Shown here piece after piece: positions 50,959 to 59,169 of a stretch of 64,000 nucleotides of DNA. This stretch comes from Fibrobacter sp. UWB2 (GTDB lineage Bacteria; Fibrobacterota; Fibrobacteria; Fibrobacterales; Fibrobacteraceae), in assembly GCF_002210425.1 (NCBI RefSeq), contig NZ_MWQK01000001.1:62001-126000 (forward strand), in the 5' to 3' direction. Every line of letters begins with the position of its first letter. Position 1 is the first letter of the stretch. The notes under the pieces were generated by a model that worked only from the letters and a program-made list of their open reading frames with translations, did not search any database and was not told where the DNA came from. The translations under genes and the position numbers were made by a program.

Positions 50959-51537
50959 ATGATGGTAATAAATACGCTTGTGGAATACAGTTTTTGGACG
51001 CCCGTTTTGCTCTGGGTCGGTCTCCATTTTTGGTTTAGGAATGTCTCGTACGTCGTTTTTTTGAAAAAACAGCTCGATCGGGGCGAAAAATGGGCTTACG
51101 TGTTGAGCGGATTTGTGAAACACCCGGGGCACGTGAGTTTCTTGCGTTTATGCGATTATCTGTTTACGCTAGTGACGTCGTTTGCTACAGCATCGGCTAT
51201 TGTATGGACTCTCCAAAAGATTGGGCTTGGTGCTAATGCTTATTATGGATTTATCTCCGTGATTGTTTTTATATGGGTTGCTCATTTGATGAAGCGCAGG
51301 ACGGAACTCAAGCTTACAGACTTGTTCCAGTCGGCTTTTTATCTGGAGTACCGTTGGGTGAATTATGGGATCCAGCGCAAGGGTATTGCGATGTCGGATG
51401 AAAACGTGCGTGACCGTGCGGGATTGAGTTATGCGCATAAGCTCCGCAACGCCGAAGACCATGGCCGTTTTTGGAAGTACGTAAAGTCGATGGCTGCGTC
51501 TAAAAAGGTGCCGCCGGAAATGTTTGAGGTGTACTAG
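50959..51537 (+). CDS. Membrane protein of unknown function next to squalene/phytoene synthase
   Basis: This 192-residue protein has hydrophobic segments near residues 12-28, 63-82 and 92-108, and a basic C-terminal part (KRRTELKLTDLFQ, RDRAGLSYAHKLRNAE). It starts the plus-strand run divergent from dnaA and lies 5 bp before the squalene/phytoene synthase gene, so it may be part of the same pathway. No family recognised. The start has two adjacent ATGs. Confidence 0.65.
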   Translation: MMVINTLVEYSFWTPVLLWVGLHFWFRNVSYVVFLKKQLDRGEKWAYVLSGFVKHPGHVSFLRLCDYLFTLVTSFATASAIVWTLQKIGLGANAYYGFISVIVFIWVAHLMKRRTELKLTDLFQSAFYLEYRWVNYGIQRKGIAMSDENVRDRAGLSYAHKLRNAEDHGRFWKYVKSMAASKKVPPEMFEVY

Positions 51538-51542
51538 CTCAT

Positions 51543-52625
51543 ATGATTGATAAATTGGATTCTTTAGATGTGGGCGAGAAGGTGCTCGAAGGCAAGGCGG
51601 CGTGGAAGTACGCCGAAGATATCTTGCAGTTGGTGTCGCGTACGTTTGCGCTGAACATCCAGGTTTTGCGTGGCAAGTTGCACCGCAGTATTTTGCTTGC
51701 GTACCTTTATTTGCGCATTGCCGATACGGTCGAAGATGACCCGGACATGAAGGCGACCGAAAAGGACCGCGTGCTTGCGCTGTTTGCTGATGTGTTCAAG
51801 ACGGGCGAACTTGAGACCGAGAAAATTCGTACGTTCGTAGCTGCACTCCCGGAATCTTGGCATGGCTCTGAAGACCCGAACAAGGATCTTTGCTCGAAGT
51901 CCGAAGTCGTGGTGCCGCTTTTGAAGTCGCTTCCTAAGAACTACCAGAAGCCGGTTTGCGACGTGGTGATTGAAATGTGCGGTGGCATGGCGAAGTTTGC
52001 ACTCCGTCAGGAAGCTGCGCTTTCGGCGGGCTGGTTTACGCTTGCGAACGTGGGCGAACTCGATGAATACTGCTACTATGTGGCAGGCATTGTCGGCAAG
52101 CTCTTGACCAAGTTATTCTCGGCGGACACGTGCTTTATCAATGCAGAACGCGAGGCGGAACTTTCGAAGCTGGACGTGAGCTTTGGGCTTGCCTTGCAGG
52201 TCGTGAACATCGTGAAGGACTGCGTCGAGGATTCTGGACGCCGCGTGTGCTTTATCCCTGAAGAGATTTGCAAACGTCATGGTTTTGCGCATCCGAGCGA
52301 ACTTTTTGCTGCAGGAGCTGATGCTCAAAAATGCGGCGCAGTGCTTTCGGAACTTGTCGAGAAGGCTTGGCATCATTTGGACGATGCGATTGCCTATACG
52401 AAGCTCATCCCGAACATCAAGATGCGCACGAGGCTCTTCTGCCTCTGGCCGCTCTTTATGGCGGCGGAGAACTTGAGCTTGATCGGGAATGGCGTGTCGG
52501 TGTTCACTTCGGACAAGAAGGTGAAAATCACGCGCGATACCGTGAAGCGAATTGTCAAGGAAACGTCGATGCACTTCTATTCGGACAAGTGGATTGATGA
52601 AGCTTATAAGAAAATCAAAGGATAA
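51543..52625 (+). CDS. Squalene/phytoene synthase family protein
   Basis: This 360-residue all-helical trans-isoprenyl diphosphate synthase has the two Asp-rich motifs LRIADTVEDDP and NIVKDCVEDSGR that bind Mg-diphosphate, plus YCYYVAGIVGKLLT. The RIADTVEDD and YYVAGIVG forms look closer to squalene synthases than to typical CrtB phytoene synthases. It would join two farnesyl or geranylgeranyl diphosphates head to head. No desaturase, cyclase or hopanoid gene is in the window, so the product cannot be named. The next gene (lspA) begins 1 bp after the stop. Confidence 0.85.
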   Translation: MIDKLDSLDVGEKVLEGKAAWKYAEDILQLVSRTFALNIQVLRGKLHRSILLAYLYLRIADTVEDDPDMKATEKDRVLALFADVFKTGELETEKIRTFVAALPESWHGSEDPNKDLCSKSEVVVPLLKSLPKNYQKPVCDVVIEMCGGMAKFALRQEAALSAGWFTLANVGELDEYCYYVAGIVGKLLTKLFSADTCFINAEREAELSKLDVSFGLALQVVNIVKDCVEDSGRRVCFIPEEICKRHGFAHPSELFAAGADAQKCGAVLSELVEKAWHHLDDAIAYTKLIPNIKMRTRLFCLWPLFMAAENLSLIGNGVSVFTSDKKVKITRDTVKRIVKETSMHFYSDKWIDEAYKKIKG

Positions 52626-52626
52626 T

Positions 52627-53211
52627 ATGGAAAAGTTTTATAATAAGTGGCCGTTCCATGTGGCGGTGATTGTTTTTAGCATTATTTCTGACCAGTTGAC
52701 GAAGCTGTGGGCGGTGTCGCGTTTTACCGACGAAGCTGGGAATTTTACGTACGAGAAAATTCCTGTGATTGGTGAACTAGTGCGCTTCCAGCTTGTGTAC
52801 AACAAGGGCGCTGCGTTCAGTAGCCGTCCGCAAGACTTGATGCCGTTCTTGCCGCCTTGGGTGTTCTTTTTGTTGATTTCGATTGTCGCCGCTTTTGCAC
52901 TCGCTTGGTTCTATAAGTCCATCGACAAGCGTGATTACTTGAGCCGCTTGGGCGTTGTGATGATTCTCGGCGGTGCTGTCGGAAACTTCATCGACCGCAT
53001 GCGTATGCAGATGGTTGTGGACTTTATCGACTGCGATTTCCCGGACTTTATCATGACTCGATTCCCGACGTTTAACGTGGCGGACTCGTTCGTGACTGTT
53101 GGCGTTGCTCTTGTGATTCTGTCTCCCGTGATCTTGCGTAAGCTGCATAAGCAAATTAAGGAAGAAAAAGACGCGGAAAAAAGTGCTAAAGAAAACCCGC
53201 CAAACCCCTAA
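52627..53211 (+). CDS. lspA: Signal peptidase II (lipoprotein signal peptidase)
   Basis: This 194-residue enzyme has four predicted membrane helices. The two catalytic Asp lie in GNFIDRM and NVADSFVTVG, and the family NKGAAFS motif is present. It cleaves the signal peptides of lipoproteins after diacylglyceryl transfer, and so matures proteins such as the lipoproteins at 5834, 12903 and 38840. The charged C-terminal tail (KEEKDAEKSAKENPPNP) is longer than usual. It starts 1 bp after the synthase stop and 15 bp before rluD. Confidence 0.96.
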   Translation: MEKFYNKWPFHVAVIVFSIISDQLTKLWAVSRFTDEAGNFTYEKIPVIGELVRFQLVYNKGAAFSSRPQDLMPFLPPWVFFLLISIVAAFALAWFYKSIDKRDYLSRLGVVMILGGAVGNFIDRMRMQMVVDFIDCDFPDFIMTRFPTFNVADSFVTVGVALVILSPVILRKLHKQIKEEKDAEKSAKENPPNP

Positions 53212-53226
53212 ATCCTAATACAAAAA

Positions 53227-54501
53227 ATGAATTATATCGTAGAAGAAAAACATAATGGTGAACGTATCGACAAGTTCCTTGTCGGCGTTATGGAAAATGT
53301 CTCCCGCACAGACGTGCAGAAGCTGATTGAAGCAGGCGAAGTCAAGGTCGGCGGTGGCAAAGTATCCAAGAACTTCCGCGTAGAAACGGGGATGGCGGTT
53401 GTCGTTGAAAAGATGATCGAGAAGGAATCTTCGACGCTTGAACCCGAAGATATTCCGCTGAACATCGTTTATGAAGATGACGATATCGTGGTTATCAACA
53501 AGCCGCGCAATTTGGTGGTGCATCCGGGTAATGGCGTGAGCAAGGGAACGCTTGCTGCAGCACTCTTGTACCATTTCAAGGAAAATCTTTCGACCGTGAA
53601 CGGTCCGCTTCGTCCGGGTATTGTCCACCGTCTGGACAAGGATACGCCGGGGCTTATGGTGGTCGCAAAAAACGATGCCGCTCATAGGCATTTGGCGCAC
53701 CAGCTCGAAACTCGCACGCTCCATCGCACGTACAATGCGCTTGTATGGGGTTGCCCGCGTGACCTCGAAGGAACGATTGACGCTCCGATTGGCCGCAACC
53801 CGAAGAACCGTCTCAAGATGGCGGTGGTGAAGGGCGGTAAGGAAAGCCGTACGCATTACGTTGCCAAACAGTTCTTTGCGATTGCAACGCTTTTGGAATT
53901 GCAGTTGGAATCTGGCCGTACGCACCAGATTCGTGTGCATAGCCGTTACACGGGCCATCCGGTCGTTGGCGATCCACTTTACGATGGTCGTGACGAAAGT
54001 TTGAACCGCGTGCCGCCTCTGATGAAGCCGGTGGCGGAGAAGGTTCTTGAAATTGCTCCGGCGCAGCTTTTGCAGGCCGTGAAGATTGAACTCATCCATC
54101 CGCGCACGAACAAGAAGCTTACGTTCAAGGTCCCGATGGAAGAGCCGTTTGCAAATGTGCTCAAGCTCTTGAAGAAGGAATGCCCGGCATCGGCGCCTGT
54201 GTATGACGAAGAAGAAGGTTTCCGCGATTTCGATGCGCAGATTCGCTTTGACGAAGATGATGAATTTGACGAATACGCAGAACCGCTGGAAATCTCGCCG
54301 GATGAAGCCGCTCCTGTGAAGGAACGCAAGACGCGTGCCCAGCGCCTCGCCGAGAAAAAGGCGACTGCCGCCAAGCGCCGTGCCGTTGCCGCTGAACGCA
54401 AGCTCATCAAGCAGATGAAGGCCGCTCGTCGCAAGGGAATTGCCCCGGAAGACTTTGTGGAACCAGGTTACGAACCCACAATCGATCCGGAATTGCTTTA
54501 A
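53227..54501 (+). CDS. rluD: Ribosomal large subunit pseudouridine synthase RluD with C-terminal extension
   Basis: This 424-residue protein has an N-terminal S4 domain (RIDKFLVGVMENVSRTDVQKLIEAGEVKVGG region). The catalytic core has the active-site Asp in IVHRLDKDTPGLMVVAKN and the Gly-Arg motif GRTHQIRVH. After about residue 310 comes an extension absent from typical RluD (about 325 residues): an acidic stretch (DEDDEFDEYAEP) and then an Arg/Lys/Ala-rich helix (RAQRLAEKKATAAKRRAVAAERK). It probably modifies 23S rRNA; the tail could add RNA contacts. Neighbour lspA is common in other bacteria too. Confidence 0.93.
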   Translation: MNYIVEEKHNGERIDKFLVGVMENVSRTDVQKLIEAGEVKVGGGKVSKNFRVETGMAVVVEKMIEKESSTLEPEDIPLNIVYEDDDIVVINKPRNLVVHPGNGVSKGTLAAALLYHFKENLSTVNGPLRPGIVHRLDKDTPGLMVVAKNDAAHRHLAHQLETRTLHRTYNALVWGCPRDLEGTIDAPIGRNPKNRLKMAVVKGGKESRTHYVAKQFFAIATLLELQLESGRTHQIRVHSRYTGHPVVGDPLYDGRDESLNRVPPLMKPVAEKVLEIAPAQLLQAVKIELIHPRTNKKLTFKVPMEEPFANVLKLLKKECPASAPVYDEEEGFRDFDAQIRFDEDDEFDEYAEPLEISPDEAAPVKERKTRAQRLAEKKATAAKRRAVAAERKLIKQMKAARRKGIAPEDFVEPGYEPTIDPELL

Positions 54502-54522
54502 TCTAAAACTTACAAGCTAACA

Positions 54523-55950
54523 ATGACTAATTCTTACTTCTTTATCGGTGTTGCTGGCGTGGGCATGAGTGCTATCGCGCAGTATTTGGTGGGCAAGGGC
54601 GTTGCCGTGAGTGGTAGCGACCGTCAGTTTGGCGAGTTCCTGAACGGGAATGCCGAGAAGCCGCTTGTCATGAGTCAACTCGAAGATTGCGGAATCAAGT
54701 GCTTTGCGCAGGATGGTTCCGGAGTTGTCGAAGGTCTTACCGCCGTCGTGGTGAGCACCGCGATTGAAGATACGAATCCGGATTTGAAGCGCGCGAAGGA
54801 ACTTGGCGTCCCGGTGATGCACCGCAGCGAAATGCTCGCAAAGATTTCCAAGGAAGCACGCACGATTGCGATTAGCGGTACGAGCGGAAAGTCGACGGTG
54901 ACCGCGATGGTTTACCACATTCTCGAATATGCGGGACTCCAGCCGTCTGTGATGACGGGGGCTGGCCTCGTGAACTTGCAGGCTCAGGGCAAGATTGGAA
55001 ATGCTGTGAGTGGCAAGGGCGAATGGCTCGTTGCCGAAGTCGATGAAAGCGATGGAACGCTTGTTCGCTATGAACCGGAAATCGGCGTCATTTTGAACAT
55101 CGACAAAGACCACAAGGAAATCTCCGAGCTCGAACAAATTTTCTTGAAGTTTAGCCAGAACGTTTTGAGCGCAGGTCACATCTTGATTGTGAACGATGCG
55201 CACCCGCTCGCAAAGAAGTTTAGCGCCGGTCGTGAATTTGACTTTGGCTATGAAAGCTATGTAAGCGTCCAGGGAATTGATTTTAAGTCGGTCGGGACTC
55301 ACATCCAGTTCCGCGTGCGTCATAGCAATGAACTTGTGAAGTTCGAAATTCCGCTGCCGGGCAAGCACAATATGGAAAATGCTTTGGCCGCCACAGCCGC
55401 CGCACTTCGCGCGGGCGTTTCGCTCCACACATGTGCCGATGCGCTTTCGTCTTTCCCGGGCGTGTTCCGCCGTCACCAGATTCTCGGGACATTCAACGGC
55501 GTGACGCTTGTCGATGACTTTGCTCACAATCCGGCGAAAATTGCCGCAAGCATCAAAAGCGCCCAGGACTTTACTGAAGGCCGCGTGATTGCTTGGTTCC
55601 AGCCACATGGCTTTGGTCCGACGCGATTCTTGCGCAAGGACTTGGTGGACTTTATCGCCAAGACGCTCCGCCCGATGGACATGGATTTTGACCGCAAGAA
55701 CGATGTGATGTTCTTCAGTGAAATCTATTACGCTGGCGGAACGGTCACGCGTGACATTAGCGCAGGCGACCTTGCGGACGACTTGATTCTCAAGGGTTGT
55801 GAGGCTATTTACATTGCTGACCGCAACGAGTGTGCTAAGAAAATGCTAGAATATGCAGAGCCGGGTGACACGATTTTGCTGATGGGCGCGAGAGATCCTA
55901 GCTTGCAAGAGTTCGCTCGCTCGGTAAAGCAACTTTTGGAAAATCGTTAA
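54523..55950 (+). CDS. Mur ligase family protein, MurC-like
   Basis: This 475-residue protein has the three Mur ligase domains: N-terminal UDP-sugar-binding fold (FIGVAGVGMSAIAQYL), central ATPase domain with the loop GTSGKST, and C-terminal domain with DDFAHNPAKI. FQPHGFGPTRF resembles the FQPH motif of MurC, and VAEVDESDG is typical. MurC adds L-alanine to UDP-MurNAc in the cytoplasm. The P-loop (GTSGKST rather than GTHGKTT) and AHNP rather than GHHP differ from typical MurC, so Mpl or another Mur-like ligase are alternatives. No other dcw genes are near. Confidence 0.75.
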   Translation: MTNSYFFIGVAGVGMSAIAQYLVGKGVAVSGSDRQFGEFLNGNAEKPLVMSQLEDCGIKCFAQDGSGVVEGLTAVVVSTAIEDTNPDLKRAKELGVPVMHRSEMLAKISKEARTIAISGTSGKSTVTAMVYHILEYAGLQPSVMTGAGLVNLQAQGKIGNAVSGKGEWLVAEVDESDGTLVRYEPEIGVILNIDKDHKEISELEQIFLKFSQNVLSAGHILIVNDAHPLAKKFSAGREFDFGYESYVSVQGIDFKSVGTHIQFRVRHSNELVKFEIPLPGKHNMENALAATAAALRAGVSLHTCADALSSFPGVFRRHQILGTFNGVTLVDDFAHNPAKIAASIKSAQDFTEGRVIAWFQPHGFGPTRFLRKDLVDFIAKTLRPMDMDFDRKNDVMFFSEIYYAGGTVTRDISAGDLADDLILKGCEAIYIADRNECAKKMLEYAEPGDTILLMGARDPSLQEFARSVKQLLENR

Positions 55951-56015
55951 GCGCATCAGGATCGCGCGGTCGTGTTAGACTCGTGTGGTCTTGTCAAAAA
56001 TAGGGGAAAATTGCA

Positions 56016-57272
56016 ATGGACAAAAAGATTGTTCTAAAAAATGTGTTTTTTGATGGCGCAAAGCGCGACATCTTGATCGTCGGTAATCTCTTTGAAAAGG
56101 TCACGCGTCTGCTGGAACCGTCTGATTACGATGGCGCCGAAATTGTCGATTGTTCGCATTTCGCAATTATGCCCGCGTTTTACAATGGCCATACGCATGC
56201 GGCGATGAGCTTATTGCGCGGCTATGCCGACGACATGGAACTTGGCAAATGGCTCAACGATTACATCTGGCCGATGGAAGCTAAGTTCACGGATGACGAT
56301 ATCCGCGCGGGGAGTCGATTGGCGATTCTTGAAATGATCAAGTCGGGAACGGTATTCTTTGCCGATATGTATTGGCATCGCGAACAAACGGTCCGTGTTG
56401 TCGAAGAAATGGGAATCCGTGCGGCTATTGGCGTTACCATGGCCGAAAATTTGTTGACTCCTGAGGGCTGGGCGAGAAATATAGACTTCATGAGAAAGCA
56501 CAAGTGCGAATCGGAACGTGTGCAGCTTGTGGTGATGCCGCACGCCGTTTATACGGTGGGTGAGGAGAAAACCGCAGAACTCATAGAACTTGCCCACGAA
56601 GAAAATTACAAGATTCACACGCATTTATCCGAAACGATGACTGAAATTAAGAATTGCATGGAACAGTTCGGCTGTACGCCTGTGGAATTCTGGAAACGTT
56701 TGGGCGGTTTGAATTCGAATTTCTCGGCGGCGCACTGCACGCATTTCACGGCGTCTGACCGCAAGATTTTTGCGGAATCGGGTGCAACCGCAATTCTGAA
56801 CCCGTGCTCCAACATGAAGCTGAACAGCGGCATTCCGCAGGTTGCCGAAATGCTCAAGGACGGCATGAAGCTTGGTCTTGGCACGGATGGCGATTCGTCG
56901 AATAATAATCTCGACATGCAAGAAGAAATGAAGACGATTGCGCTTTTGGCGAAGTATCTCGGAACCGCAGAAACGCTCCCAGCAGAAGAAACTCTCAAGA
57001 TGGCTACATGCAATGTTGCGCAGTTCTTTGGAATCAATGCCGGCCGCATTGCAGAAGGCTATCTCGCAGATTGCTTGCTGATTGACTTGAACAATGAACG
57101 CATGGTGCCGTGCTACAACATCTATAGCAACTGGGTCTATTCCGCAAATTCTAGCGCAATCGATTCTGTGATGTGCAACGGCAAGTTCGTGATGCGTGGC
57201 CGCCACGTCGATGGGGAAGAAGAAATTCTCCGCGATGCTCGCGAATGCGCTGCACGTCTCGCTTCGAAATAA
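56016..57272 (+). CDS. Amidohydrolase, adenosine/methylthioadenosine deaminase type
   Basis: This 418-residue TIM-barrel amidohydrolase carries the HxH in YNGHTHAAMSLLRG, further His residues in HTHLSE and the metal Asp in GTDGDSSNNNLDMQEEM. It is close in pattern to MtaD/DadD-type S-adenosylhomocysteine or methylthioadenosine deaminases and to SsnA/guanine deaminase relatives. It should deaminate a purine nucleoside, perhaps as part of salvage of SAM-derived waste. The exact substrate is not shown. The gap from the MurC-like gene is 65 bp with no clear promoter. Confidence 0.87.
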   Translation: MDKKIVLKNVFFDGAKRDILIVGNLFEKVTRLLEPSDYDGAEIVDCSHFAIMPAFYNGHTHAAMSLLRGYADDMELGKWLNDYIWPMEAKFTDDDIRAGSRLAILEMIKSGTVFFADMYWHREQTVRVVEEMGIRAAIGVTMAENLLTPEGWARNIDFMRKHKCESERVQLVVMPHAVYTVGEEKTAELIELAHEENYKIHTHLSETMTEIKNCMEQFGCTPVEFWKRLGGLNSNFSAAHCTHFTASDRKIFAESGATAILNPCSNMKLNSGIPQVAEMLKDGMKLGLGTDGDSSNNNLDMQEEMKTIALLAKYLGTAETLPAEETLKMATCNVAQFFGINAGRIAEGYLADCLLIDLNNERMVPCYNIYSNWVYSANSSAIDSVMCNGKFVMRGRHVDGEEEILRDARECAARLASK

Positions 57273-57303
57273 AGAGGCGACTTTCAGACGCCTCTCGTTT
57301 TCT
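57273..57303 (+). terminator. Terminator after the amidohydrolase
   Basis: AGAGGCG...CGCCTCT, a 7-bp stem with a 9-nt loop, is followed by CGTTTTCTTG. It overlaps the stop codon region. Confidence 0.75.
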
Positions 57304-57318
57304 TGCCTCTGTTTTGTC

Positions 57319-57346
57319 AAGCCCGCTTTTGCGGGCTTTCTCTTTT
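57319..57346. terminator. Second terminator between convergent genes
   Basis: AGCCCGC-TTTT-GCGGGCT is followed by TTCTCTTTTT on plus. The convergent cvpA gene ends at 57351. Confidence 0.85.
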
Positions 57347-57350
57347 TCAG

Positions 57351-58085
57351 TTACTTTTTAGCAGAGCTTGAAGACGAAGCGGAATCGCTCGAGGTCCCGT
57401 TTTCGAACGTTTTTAATGCGGCGTCCTTAGCGGCAATAGCGGCGTCTTTTGCCTTCTCGGCTGTTTCGCTAACTTTGTTTGAAAGGCTATCAGCGGCGTT
57501 CTTGACGGCTGCCTTTGCGCTATCGGCTGCTTCTTCTGTCGAACCTTTAGCTTTGTCTGTAATTGTCTTTGTAAGTTCGCTTGCCTTTTCTTTTGCCATC
57601 TTGCGGAGATTTACTTCGTCAGAAGAATATCCCATGGCTTCAAGTGAAGACTTGTATATGCTATAGAATACCGCATCGTTCCTCGTGTTCTTGAGGTTCC
57701 CTTCGACGGGGAGCAAATGCAGAATTGTGAGAAATAAGAAGCAGATAAGCGAAGCTTTGATAACGCCGAAAAGCAATCCCAGAATGCGGTTTGTCTTTCC
57801 GACGATGGTGTTCTTGATGGAATCGCCGACCAGGTGCCCGATGAACGAGAACAGAAGGAACGGCACCAAAAAGCCGATGCACGTGCAAATGAGGTGCGCG
57901 GCAAAGTCTCCAAAAGCAAAATTGCGTATAAAGAAACCACACAAAAGGTCTTGGGCGAAATACGCACCAAGAATCGCTGAAATCCACGCACAGAGCCTAA
58001 ACACGCTGCTCAGAAGTCCGCGCCACAACCCAAGGACGCTAAAAACGAGCAGGCAAGCTGCGCACGCAATATCTATCCAATTCAT
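57351..58085 (-). CDS. cvpA: CvpA family membrane protein with long C-terminal tail
   Basis: This 244-residue protein has an N-terminal CvpA domain of about 165 residues with four hydrophobic helices (about 5-22, 28-45, 65-85 and 103-123). A long Ala/Lys/Glu-rich, coiled-coil-like segment (about 165-230) and a Ser-rich end (SSDSASSSSSAKK) follow. CvpA proteins are needed for colicin V production and envelope stress resistance in E. coli; here their role is unclear. It is the last gene of the nadB-kinase-cvpA operon, 12 bp after the kinase. Confidence 0.85.
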   Translation of the reverse strand: MNWIDIACAACLLVFSVLGLWRGLLSSVFRLCAWISAILGAYFAQDLLCGFFIRNFAFGDFAAHLICTCIGFLVPFLLFSFIGHLVGDSIKNTIVGKTNRILGLLFGVIKASLICFLFLTILHLLPVEGNLKNTRNDAVFYSIYKSSLEAMGYSSDEVNLRKMAKEKASELTKTITDKAKGSTEEAADSAKAAVKNAADSLSNKVSETAEKAKDAAIAAKDAALKTFENGTSSDSASSSSSAKK

Positions 58086-58097
58086 TGGACAAATCCT

Positions 58098-59147
58098 CTA
58101 GATAGCTAGGTGAATAGCGACGGACGCTATTGCAGTGACTATCACTCCTAGTAAAAAGCCTATACCGTACTTAAATGTAGTTTTTTGTGGCTTGGGAGAG
58201 ATGACCGTGTCGACCGGTTGGTCTTCGTTTACCGTGTCAGCCCATTCGGCGATGTAGGGGGTCATGTCGCGCGGGTATTCTCTCATGAGGTCGGCAAGCT
58301 CGTTTGCGGCATCGCATGCCGAAGACGGGCGCTTGCTCGCGCGCTTGTTGAGTAGTTTCAATACGAACTTGCGGAGAGGCTTGGGGACATCATCCGGGAA
58401 AACTTCGAGCTTGAATTTCATCTTGAGGATGTTTTCGCGCGTTTCTTCGAAGTCCTTGCCGCGGAAAAGGTTCTCGCCAATGAGCATTTCGCTCGCGATG
58501 ATGCCTATGCTAAAGAGGTCGCTTGCGTAGTTGACCTTTTCGCCCATGATTTGCTCGGGGCTCATGTAGGCGGCGGTGCCGATGATGCAACCGGTCTGCG
58601 TGAGTTCCTTGCCGATTTCAAGCGGGGTATCCGTGTGGGCGATGCCAAAGTCCAGGAGGCGAACACGGCCGTCCTTGTCAATCATCATGTTTGCGGGCTT
58701 TAAGTCGCGGTGGGTCACGCCGTTGCGGTGGGCATGGCTCAATGCACTCAAAAGTTCGTACAAAATGGTCTCGACAACCCAGACAGGCGGTCGCTTGTTT
58801 CTCAGGAGCAAATCCTTGAGGCTCGAGCCCTGCACGTATTCCATCGACATCGTGTAGTTGCCATCGCTATCTTTCCAGAGGGCATACGGCTGAATGATGC
58901 TTGGATGGTTAAGGTGGGCGAGGATACTCCCTTCTTGCAGGAATCTCTTGATGTAGATGTCCTGCTGGTTCAAGTTTGTATTGAGTCTCTTGGCAACGAC
59001 AAGTCTGTCGAGAGACGGGTCCCGACAAAGCCACAGGCTACCCATGGCTCCGCTGTTCAGAGCTTGTATTGGTTTGTATCCGCCGATTTTAGACGGGAGC
59101 TGATCTTTGACTTTCTTTCTGGACTGTGTTGCCTTGACCTCTTCCAT
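58098..59147 (-). CDS. Hanks-type Ser/Thr protein kinase
   Basis: This 349-residue kinase has the Gly-rich loop NSGAMGSLWL, catalytic Lys in VVAKRL, HRDLKPANMM, the DFG Asp in LLDFGIAHT and the SPE (APE-like) motif GTAAYMSPEQI. All key residues are present, so activity is likely. A membrane helix lies at the extreme C-terminus (about 326-346, FKYGIGFLLGVIVTAIASVAI) with almost nothing beyond it, so there is no outside sensor domain. It is in an operon with nadB (22 bp before) and cvpA (after). Its substrates are unknown. Confidence 0.94.
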   Translation of the reverse strand: MEEVKATQSRKKVKDQLPSKIGGYKPIQALNSGAMGSLWLCRDPSLDRLVVAKRLNTNLNQQDIYIKRFLQEGSILAHLNHPSIIQPYALWKDSDGNYTMSMEYVQGSSLKDLLLRNKRPPVWVVETILYELLSALSHAHRNGVTHRDLKPANMMIDKDGRVRLLDFGIAHTDTPLEIGKELTQTGCIIGTAAYMSPEQIMGEKVNYASDLFSIGIIASEMLIGENLFRGKDFEETRENILKMKFKLEVFPDDVPKPLRKFVLKLLNKRASKRPSSACDAANELADLMREYPRDMTPYIAEWADTVNEDQPVDTVISPKPQKTTFKYGIGFLLGVIVTAIASVAIHLAI

Positions 59148-59169
59148 GCTGCCCTATATAGAAAAAGAT

